A DNA stretch of 64,000 nt, from positions 1,612,001-1,676,000 of the forward strand of contig JAFFSR010000280.1 of assembly GCA_017163975.1 (NCBI GenBank), written 5' to 3'. Source of the stretch: Anastatus disparis. Its lineage: Eukaryota; Arthropoda; Insecta; Hymenoptera; Eupelmidae. Positions 35,331 to 46,600 of the stretch are shown here, piece after piece (within the stretch, counting starts at the first letter, position 1; every line of letters begins with the position of its first letter). The notes under the pieces are model-generated. The model saw only the letters and a list, made by a program, of their open reading frames with translations. It made no database searches and was not told where the DNA came from. Both the position numbers and the translations under genes were made by a program.

Positions 35331-38290
35331 AAAATAACGAAAGAAGATAATAGTATATTATGATAAAAGTGTTTTAAATGTCGTATTCTAGCACGTCGTA
35401 CTTATTATAATGCCGTTTCGCAGAATATGCCATTTACATGTTACATCATGGTCGAGATCGTCATGTACACGTACATTGGGGCGTTTCATTTACTCTCCAC
35501 GTAAGAAATTATGCTTTTCCTTTCCCTATAGACGAAAGCTCGTGAAATTGATGAACAATCAATTGTTAGCTTTTTTTTTGTTTTGGCGCATGTATATGTT
35601 GTTCATTCCTGCGCCCAGCATTTACTACAGGAGCGAAGCGAGTTTCGCTGGCTGGCAGCGGTAGGAATGAAGAACACATGCACAAACCTCCTATCTCTCT
35701 TTTATTCACAAAAGATAGGAACACATAAAAAACGCATCTACAAGCCTTTTTTATAATTTTATAGACTATTTATAAAATTTTGACGTCGACTGAAGGCGCA
35801 TGAGTCATTTCAATTGTAGCTAAAAGTGAAAGTTTTTCTAGTTTATGGGAACGGCAAAAGTGTGTGGTTTTGCGTAACGGACAAAGAAAAGCATATTTTT
35901 AACTGGTTGTTTAACATATTCGTATAAAAACAATTGATAAATGTTAATAACTCGAAAGATGAAATTATTAATAATATACATTAAAACTAAAAAACAATTA
36001 TTCATAGCGATAAATGATGCGACTAATCTACTTGAAACTGTTTATAAGTATATTAATATTTATTCTTGATGTGTTCATTATTGCTGTTTATAATATTTCC
36101 TTCAGTGAGAGCAACAGTCACGCGATTTTTTAAAATATAAGACATTTCGTTTTTGACTAAAATTACACGATATATCTATATTTCTTAAGGAGATATAAAC
36201 CAGACACTACACCAATACTACTAAATAACTTTCTTTCAATGTTATCGCAGAATGTCCATAAAAGTAATTTAATTCCCTTGAAGTATGTGCCATTATAATT
36301 ATATACTCAAATTTTCAAAAAAATTCATTGATTATTTAAGATATTTTCATTTCTGTTACAAAATAGAAAATTTTAATAAATAATTTTTAAACCGAAAATT
36401 GTCAATAACAAATGAATTTATTTGAATATTTAACTGAATTATTTTCATGGTACATAGTATAAGGTTAAACATTTCTTTATTGGAATTGTGGCAATAAAAT
36501 AGTAAGATATCACCTATTAAATGTCTACATATAGGTATGTATAATGCCCACTTAAAAAATAAAAATAAATATTTCAATATATTGAATTGAAATAATCTGA
36601 TTAAATTTAGCATTTTATTATTATTTACATTGAATCATAAAAATTTGTTGATTTCAAAAATACTATCAATAATGTTGATATAAAAATAATATTCAGCACA
36701 GTAATGATAATTATTACATGTGAACGTTGCACGAACATAAATAATAAGGACTGTGTTTCTCTTTTGGGTCATCGAATGAAATCGGCAATTACAGATAATC
36801 ACAAAAAAGTTACAATAATATTTGACACTTACTGTTCTTCACTTATAATTTAATCTTTATTAAACTAGAAGCTAAAAACTTTTTTATGCAAACTTACTTT
36901 AAAACCGTTCAAAAGATCATTTATATATGAAAACATGATTAATTTCATAACTTTTATTATTATTAATTTTTTACAAAGATAATAAAGGTCTAATGTGTTT
37001 TGTATGAACATGTTAGAAAAAAATTATGTATCAATTTGTTTGAAGTGCTTTACAAATTATTTTATATTCATAATTTTCTTTTACGAAATGTTCACTTAAT
37101 AAATCATTAAGTTATTTTAAAAAGATGTATTTGTTTAAGATATTAGCTAATACAAATTTACACTGATGGCAATAAATATTTGTTTGATTTAATAATCATT
37201 TGTCTTATTGCTATTATACCATATTACAATTGAAAAATATATCAATTTTATATCTTTACCAAATATTTTCCTAAACTTGAAAAGGTATCGCTCTGTCAGT
37301 ATTTCATCGAATATAGCGAAGTTTTTATGAAAGTAATGTTGTCTTCAAGAGATCAACGAGATATACTTACATAAAATTTAATTAATCGGTGTATATAAAT
37401 ATTACCAATTAAAATTAACAGTAGTTATTACATTTAAAACAAATTATAAATTTTATACATATTTTAATAATTTATGATAATAAATAATTCATAAACATTG
37501 CTGATAGCTATGAGTAATTACAATGATAGTTGCAATTTTTTCATCTCATAACGGTTTTGAAAAGTTATTGTTAATTGTTTTATTATGGGTATGTATAATA
37601 ATGACCTTGGTAAAGAATATACATAAATCATGTTAATATTAAAATTATTACATACGTATAATTTATTTATAATGCAATGTAATAAGAGTAATATTGATAA
37701 TTGATATAAATAGTTAGTGAAAGAATTATTTGTTAAAATTAATCGGAAATTGCTTCAAAGTATGATAAAAATACATTTCAAAAATTCAAAGGCAAAATAT
37801 TATTAAAGAATCTTATAAAACAATGACATGTAATTGTTTAAACCAATTTTTCATGATATTATCAATTATATTAAAATTTTTAAATTGTATAAGAAGACAA
37901 ATATTTTCTTTATTCCTGATTATTTAGATACTTTATTAAAAACCAATATCTTTCCAAACTTCAAGACATAAATAATCACAAAACGTAGATAATTTTATTC
38001 TTATAGAAACTGCAATATTTTGAAATAAATTAATTCATTAAAAAAAAATAAAAATGCTGTTAACAATAATAACAAATATTTTATAAGGAAATTTTAAATA
38101 TATGTCATTAAACGTGTGGTGAATCGTTGTTTATAAATTTTATGAAATACCTTCTGATAATCCACTTATACACGTAATATTTAATATTTTCAATGAATAA
38201 TCTAAATTTTTTTCAATAGAAATTTTTAACACACTTTCACATAACTTGAACGTCAAAATAATGTATCCATAATAAAGCAAATAAATAATG
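35331..38290. other. AT-rich region without a recognised gene
   Basis: Contains one GC-richer hairpin at about 35587-35677, where GTTGTTCATTCCTGCGCCCAGC pairs with GCTGGCAGCGGTAGGAATGA. Otherwise it is plain AT-rich sequence, with no coding block or tandem array seen. Confidence 0.5.
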
Positions 38291-38688
38291 TTAAGAGGAG
38301 GCCGTATCATTCTGTCCTTGTCTAATCTAAATTTTCGTTATTATAAATAAATAAAATATTTTCATAGAAAAGTAAGACAACCGCCCAATAGAGCAAAAGA
38401 CAAGCAAACGATTCTTTTCTATGAAAAAATATGAAATTTTGATTATTTTTCGAGTGAAGTCTGAAACGGAAAAACAATCGAACTTGATTGAGTTGATTTG
38501 ACTGTTTTTTCGTTTCAGACTTCACTCGAAAAATAATCAAAATTTCATATTTTTTCATAGAAAAGAATCGTTTGCTTGTCTTTTGCTCTATTGGGCGGTT
38601 GTCTTACTTTTTTATGAAAATGTTTTATTTATTTATAATAACGAAAATTTAGATTAGACAAGGACAGAATGATACGGCCGCCTCTTAA
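38291..38688. mobile_element. 398-bp TTAA-flanked palindromic MITE
   Basis: Runs from TTAAGAGGAGGCCGTATCAT to ATGATACGGCCGCCTCTTAA and is a near-perfect palindrome over its whole length, centred near 38490. TTAA at both ends is the target-site type of piggyBac-like elements. The terminus GAGGmGG is shared with the element at 52142-52646. The short frames inside are mirror images and not genes. Confidence 0.85.
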
Positions 38689-40163
38689 TACGTACACGAA
38701 AATAATGTATAATAATTATAATGATTATGTAACAGATTAGTATACGTAAATAAAAAGTAAAACAGAAGATTTTCACAACTTGAACAGACTATTGAACGCG
38801 CGCGTTGCTTAGTCTTTGTCACCGATGCATCCAAGAGAAATCTTGATGCACGTGTGAAATTTATACGTACACCTAAACTAAATGTTTGGTAAGTAAAAAT
38901 ACACAATACAGCAAAATCAGCGTCAAGACAAACTGTTAAATCGAGGTTGTGGCATACATTAAGAAGAAAAAGAGGAATCTAATGTTTTTGTTGGTTATAA
39001 TTCATACCATATTACAGGAGCAAAAAACCCCATAATTGGGGAAAACCATTTCTTTATAGCAAATAATAAATTAGATTATGTTGGAAATATTAATTTATGA
39101 CTTTAGTAAAGATAATACAATATTTACCAATAATATAAAATTTTTTTAATTATAACTACTAATCTATTCAAATAAAAAAATTAAATATCTGATGTATAAT
39201 TAACTATTGTTAATAAAATGTTTTATTAAAGATCATTAGTCAAATGTTATAATTAAATAAATATTAATGTTCATTTGCCGAAATTAACACATCATTTCCG
39301 CTTGCCGAAAAAATTTATTTTAATATTACGTATTTCTGATACAAATTAAAAAAAAAAAATTTGATAAGAAAGCATTAAATAACAAACAAATTTTAACACT
39401 GTATTAGCCGAATCTGATATAAATATTCAAAATAAATCAATATAAAATTTAACACATATTATTACTTTTATTGTTGAGGAAATTAAATTAAAATTAAAAG
39501 ATTTTATGTTATTATTATAATTGTAAATGTATTTTCTGGATGAGATACTGCAATAGTGCTCCTTACGGCAAGTTAACTAATTTTCTTTGAGTTCTATTCA
39601 CAAGTTATAATGTAATATTGAACGAATTGGAAGAAATGAATGTAACCTAAGTAAATGTGTTTTGTGAATATTTTTTATCTGTGAGTATGAAAAAATGTTT
39701 TATAACTTTATGCAATTGCTAGCAATTTTTAACAAAAAAAAAAGACTAATAAAAATCATTAAAAGTAATTTTTCATCACTAATTATTTTTTGCAATAAAA
39801 GGTGTTCATTAAAGATATCATTTTAGAATGAATATTAAACTTTGCTACTGTAACATTAAACGCATTGTAATGTATCCCAACAATTCTTTACAAATTTTAC
39901 GCAACAAAGAAATATGTTCTTGTAATTTCAATTAATGAATGTTGCATGGATTTGTGGTATGAATGTAAAAATATTTAGCGTAAGTAAAGTTGAAATATAC
40001 GTTTTAGACTAAAATATTGCAAAAAAAAAAAAAAATTTGTAATATCGTCATTGATTAAAATTTGTTTTGATTTCCATGTATTTATAAGTAAATATTAATA
40101 TCAGTAAACACCACAGAACTGCCTAATTGTAATACACAAAATATTATTATCAAAGATACATAC
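38689..40163. other. AT-rich region; weak coding hints only
   Basis: 38750-38900 is less AT-rich and open on the minus strand (a stretch like SVTKTKQRARSIVCSSC) after a possible acceptor TTTAG, but its phase does not join the candidate exon at 40164-40289. TGCTCCTTACGGCAAGTTA near 39557 resembles the outer part of the nested foldback elements. No gene is supported. Confidence 0.4.
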
Positions 40164-40289
40164 CTCCTTACATATATCCGAATTAATACATACTTTTTCA
40201 ATAGTATCATTATTCTTAGCGATTATTTGGGCAACGACGCTATATTGATGGGGTTGAATTATTGCCTTCACTTTTCTTTGTTTCCCCAT
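40164..40289 (-). CDS. Candidate first exon of a divergent unknown gene (42 codons)
   Basis: An ATG at 40289 opens a basic-start peptide (MGKQRKVKAIIQPHQY...) that reads through 42 codons to GAG, followed by a canonical donor GTATGT. Downstream of the donor the composition turns into Cys/Ile-rich sequence typical of read-through intron, and a stop follows after 20 more codons. A second GTATGT donor lies inside the exon after the codons for IEK. I could not place any downstream exon in phase. It faces away from the plus-strand gene starting at 40690, so both might share a ~400-bp promoter region. It could equally be a chance frame or a dead exon. Confidence 0.3.
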
Positions 40290-40689
40290 ATTGTTAGCAA
40301 AGAAACTTAATATTATTTAACTAAAACTAAAAATAACTTAAAACTACAGAATTAATCTTAAAATCACTTAAAACTAAGAAATTAAAATTAAATTTGAATA
40401 TAAATATAAATAAAAACAAGCTTTTTTCCTTAATTTATGGAAAATAATCAAATTAAACTTATAAGTCTATCCAATTTACACGTGCTATTTTGCCCGCGAG
40501 CGTTAAGCTAATGAAATAACGCAACTATATGCAAAAGCAACAATGTGACCAACAATGTGTAGATGTCATTTGTTTTGCGCAGACATGTGACCACTGTCAA
40601 ATTTTCTATGAAATTTCGTCTTTATTCATTCATTGTTCATCAGACATCGGAACCGTTCACATTGTAAAAAATAAAATAAAAAAAAGAAA
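40290..40689. promoter_or_regulatory. Putative bidirectional promoter interval
   Basis: About 400 bp between the two divergent start codons. The part at 40490-40660 is less AT-rich than its surroundings and includes ACAATGTGACC and AACAATGTG words. TCATCAGACATCGG (~40637) is initiator-like. No TATA box was assigned. The function is inferred from position. Confidence 0.35.
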
Positions 40690-43600
40690 ATGAGGAGATA
40701 TCAACCTTACGGTGAAAAAAATGGTTTCCTGAAAATAATTCGATCGAACGTACTGGTAAAAAATCCGATGGAAGCCTTTATAGGAAATACCAGCAGTTCG
40801 TCAACAAAGTAAGTACAAAATTAATTATTTTGTAATTGACAAATAATTTTTTTTAATATGAAGATATTTTTTTATAACTACATGAAAATCAATGTATTTA
40901 TTTTATTAAAATGTATAAACTTCATAATTTTATTTAAAATAGAAATAAGCAATCAAAAAACTTAACAATAAACTGTATAAAATCATTTTTTTATAAAACA
41001 GAATACTTAAATCAATTATGATTTTAACGACTTTGTTTATAGATAAAACAAAATAAAATTCTAAGTATAAGTAAAAATACTTTCCATTATTTACAATAAA
41101 TAATATACAATGATTAGATAAGATATTTGAATCATAATCTTTGAATTTAAAAACAAATTATTTAAATATAACATAACCTTAAATATTAAAAGTAATTAAA
41201 TGTATAATTGAAACTTATAAATATCCTGTAATATTAACAAGTTACATGAAATGGATAGTGTGTATTGTTTTAATAAAAAAGAGTCAATGAAACATTTACT
41301 TATAATAAATTCTTTAATCTGTATTTGACAAATTAACAAAGATTTTAATAAAATCAATAATGACAACTGTTTGTGCTTAGACTTTGTCATGATATTAATA
41401 AAGTAAACGACAGAATTTATCTGTAATTGTATTAAAATTATTAAAACTTGACAAATGTATATTATTTTGTAATGACATGAATTTAAAAGTAATTGCTTCA
41501 TTTTTTAAATACAAAAACAAATAATCAAAAGTAACATTACAAATCCTTGTAAATATTCACCATTTAATAATGATATACAACGATTGAATGTAAAATAAAA
41601 GAGATATTTATGCAGATGGTATGATTAATTCTTTGTTAGTCAAAATATACAAGAAGTCAATGCAACTTTACATAAGAAATTTATGAAAAATGATAAATTA
41701 TCTAATAAAATAATATATTAGTATCCAAACAGTAAACATAAGCTTATGATTTTTATTATTAAGTGGATATTCAAGACATGGATCTTCCAATCGTTCCCAT
41801 TCACCAGAAGCAACTAAACATGCGGGTGCTGGTTCGACAAATCAGTAAGATAATGCAAAATTATATTTACAAACAAAATACTTTGTTCATATTAATTTTT
41901 GGTTTGAAGCATATGAAAAAATGTAATGATTCTATATGAATCTGATCTTTATGTTATTGGTAATGAAAAACAGTATTCTTTCAACTTATATTGGAAATGA
42001 TTTGAAAAAAGTTATTATATATTACCAGTTAAAAGAAATAATAAATTATGCTCAATAAACTCGAGTTTCAAATTATTTGTACGAATGCTTCAATATTCTG
42101 AATTACATTGAAGTACAATAAATGTCAGGTGCTTTGACAAATTCTAAAGTTAACAAAAATTTATTATTTAAAATAAAACTACATATTTTTTATTTATTAA
42201 CATTATATTTTCTTTTAACCTAATAAAAACAATTGCATAAAGTAAGATTTAAAAAGAATGATTTCCATTTGCATAATAAGCTTGGACTTAGAATTGTAAA
42301 ATATTTGTATCTTTTAAAATTTAACAACAATATTAAAAAAATTTTGATACTTAGGATGTCAATTGAAGTTCATATAAAAGCATCATTATAATTTTATCAA
42401 CTTTATTATAGAAACGTAGATTAATATGAACACAAGAAACTGAAGTTTCTAATGATTAGTAATAATACCTGTATTTTATAGACATAGCAGAGCTGATGGT
42501 AATTCGTATTTGGCGGAAGCAAATAAGAATAAGGATAGAAGCTCAAGCAGTCGGTAAGATAAAGGAAATTGTATTAAAAAACATAAAACAACATATTTGC
42601 TTTATTTCATGTTTGGTAATAATAAAATAAAATATAATTGTTATTATGAGTAATATTTTAAAGTTGGTTTAGACTAAAAATGTAAAGAATTAATATCTTT
42701 TAAAAAATTTCAAATTAGAGAGATAAACTTATATATTTTGTAAGTAATACAAACATGACATAAGTACATAATTTTAATATAATAAATGTTGTTAGACGAT
42801 AATAGACTAGCATAAAAATAGTGCATTTATTTGTATATAGTATATATGATTTGCTGTTATATATAATATGTAATATCTTATTTTCAATAAATGGAAGCCA
42901 CCAAACATGAATAAGATTATACTCTTAAAAAATTTATTCAATACAAGTACACATACAAATAAATTTTCTTCTATACAAGTTAACATCGTTAAGATATGGC
43001 ATAATGAAAAAGGAATTTTAAAGCCATTTAATTGTTGATAAAATTGATTAAGAATTTTAAATAAGCATTGTTACAATTTTTATAATAAACCTTCGTCAAA
43101 GAGAAAAAAATTAATTAAAAATTTACTTAGAAATATTTGTAGAAAACATGTCAAGGATTCTCTTTTATTTGGGATATAGAAAATAAATTGAAATGATTTT
43201 TAGAAGATGATCACAATTAAATTTATTGTTTTCAAATATTAACAAAATATCATCAGATTTATGAACTTTGATTGAAATTAATTTTGTTGAAGTTTAATAT
43301 ATTATATATTCTTAGTATAAAATCAAGCCAATAACAAATTTAGAAGATTAAGATAAAAAGTATAATGAAAAACAGTATTATTTAAACTTATGAAAATTTT
43401 TACGTTTGAAATGATTTAAAAAAAGTTATTAGGTATTACCAGTTATATGAAAAAAAAAATATGCGAATGGTACTCATTAAATTTATATAACTTAGTTGTA
43501 AATCATAAGATCAATTAAAGGCAAAAAAATATATAAATAGATAAATGAAGTTTGTGTACCTTGGATAAAAGTAAATCAATTATATATAGTCTATAAATAC

Positions 43601-46600
43601 TTGATATCTGACGACTGTTGTTGGAATAATAATAATTCCATTGAATATGCAAAAAGTAATGTTCCAAAAGACTATAATATTTTAGTTGCTTGATTTATAT
43701 AACAAACATAATGTATAAATAAAATTTGACGATAATTATTTTATTTAAAATTATAATTATACATTACTATAGATTTTGAGTTAAAGCAAGCCATCAAATT
43801 ATTGGAACCCAACGACATTTAATAGATGGTATTATTTTTCCAACTAATAGAATAAATAAGTCTCATAATACTTCTCTGTTCAGTAGAATTTGTCAGTAAT
43901 TATACCTAAAATAAATAAGAGTTAATTAAACACTATCAATAAATATTTGATGAATAAGTATATGCTTAAGAAGACTCGATAATACAAACTTTTAATGCTT
44001 TTACATTGTAATATTTAATTACAATTTATGAATAAAATCGATGACAGAATCACTAAAATAAATCTCTAATCCCTTTGAAATTAATGGTAAATGACTAGTT
44101 CATAGTAGTGTGTAAAGACTTTATTGAAAAGAAATTAAAATGTGTTCTATTAATGACTTGTTTCATGAATTTCCAAAAAAAAGATTTGAATAAAAGCACA
44201 AATCTTTTATATGATTGACCATTGAGAAAGTAATATCCAATGATTATCATGATTGTTACTTATCAAAAGTATGCAAAGAGTCGATGCAGTTTTATATAAC
44301 AAAATTATTAAGCATATTCAATGTTTTTATAAGATGATACTTTTGTATGATCACAGTAAACTAGAGTTTATATCATCCGTATAAATGCTTACATATTCTG
44401 AGTTGAATGGAAGTACAATGAATTTCAGGGCTTGAATAAATGCTAAAGTTGAAAAAATATATTTATAAAAAGAAAACAAGATATTTTTTATTTATTAACA
44501 TAGTATTTTTTTTTAACCTAATAAAAACAAGTCAATAATATAAAAAGAATATGATATTTAAAATCATAAAAGAATATTTTTTTGTTTAATTTAATGTTTG
44601 GTTATAATAAAATAAATTTTAATTGTTATTTTGACTAAGATTTAAAAGTTGGTTATAAATAAGAATGTAAACAATTTATATCATTTAAAAAATAACAAAT
44701 TTGAGAGATAAACTTATATTTTGTTAGTCATGCAAACGTCACATAAGAACATAATTTGAATAAAATTAATTTTGTTAGACAATAATAGGCTAGCATAAAT
44801 ACAGTGAATTTATTTCTATATTTCTATATAAAGTGTGTATGATTTGCTTTTATATAAAATATGCAATATCTTATTTAGAATAAATGAAAGCCACCAATCA
44901 ATAAGATTATACTGCTTTTTAAAAAATTTCTTCAATGGAAGTACATATTGTAAAAGAAAATTTTCTTCTATACAACTAACCTATTTTATGCGTATAAGTG
45001 CTTGTTTAACATATTAACTTATAGTGTAAATTTATGGTCATAACTTATTTGTAATGATTTGCCAAACCAAATGAACATTGTTGTGATATGGCAATGATAA
45101 AAGAATTTTAAAGCCATTCTATTGTTGACAAAATGAATTGAAAATTATCCATAAAATTAAAAAATTACAACTTATATAATTAACCTTCATTAAAAATATA
45201 AACATTAAATATCAATATACTGTAAAATATTTATAGACAATATGTGAGAGATTCTCTTTTATTTGAGATATAGGATATAAATTAAAATGTTTAAAAGAAG
45301 ATTATTACAATGAAAAATTTATTTATTAAATATATAGAAAAAACACACATTTAAAGGACTTTGTTTAAATAAGTTTTATTTTACTTGATTGTATATCTTA
45401 TTGGCATAAAATGAAAACAACAATTTTAGAAGATAATCATATACTGTGTTGTGAAAACTGAAATATTTTTAGAGTGAATTGTCTTTTTAAACCTTCAACA
45501 AACGAGTTTAAATTTCAATAATGATATATGAAAATGGTTTTTGTATAATATAACTACTTGAACTGAATGTTTTTGTTACTATTACTTTTAAAATAATAAA
45601 ACTTTGTATGCGAATATACATAAAAATAATGGATAATGAAATTTGAAATTTAAATAATTAATATGTTAAACAAAAAGGCACTTTACAGAAAATTTCCAAA
45701 GCCTATGTAATTGCTGAAATATTTAACGGTAAAAAAAATATATGATAAAAAAGCTACTTTAATAGTATTTAAAGTTCGCAACAAATAATCGATTTAATTA
45801 TTAAAGTGTAATTTTTTTTCTAATTAAATGTGAACATTATATTGTCTATTAAATATAATCATAATATGAAACGTATTTTAAGAATTATTATAGAATATTT
45901 TGTCTACTGAAAAATAAGATTATTCAAGAACTTAGCATAATTGTTTTAAATATTAAAAAGTAAAGTGGACATTGGTGTAACAGGTTTTTCAAATGTTTTG
46001 GCACATAAAATATTTCTATATCACAAATTTAAATGTTTCTTGAAAAATAAAATTAAAAAAAATTCAATATAATTTATAGTAATTTATAATTAATACTTGC
46101 AAGCACGAAAAAGCTTCTTTCATTACCGCTGTATTATTAATCTTAAACGCTTACCTATCATGTGAAAGAAATAACTGAAATTGTATATTTTGCAGGAATT
46201 CTCGTCAACAGGAGGAAGATTTAATTATTTTGGGATCACGTAAGAAATAAAATTAATCACATTTTGACACCTGCAATTCAAAAATAATTAGTTCGTGGGA
46301 ACGTTTAGAATTGAAAAATTATTTCAAAACGCTTATGTATAATAAGTGTATATCAAACGTTTTTATGAAATAAACGAATTGAAGGCGTGGATGTGCGCCA
46401 GATGTAGAGAAACATACAGCCAAACAGTAAAAGAAATCACGCGATCTGAAATGAAATTACGATGTCTTATGCGTATAGTTTAATCTTTAATAGTGTAAAT
46501 CAGTATGTCATTAATGTGGTATATATATACTTTCCAGGAGAGTGTATTTATGTGATGGGAAAATAATAATTAAAAGCAGAATAACGCTTGTTCAAACTGA

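Noticed and set aside
38685..38906. 73-codon minus-strand frame as an exon downstream of 40164-40289
   Set aside because: The splice phase does not match the candidate first exon, and no donor of good quality follows.
43790..43860. Extra exon in intron 3
   Set aside because: The required phase runs into an early stop.
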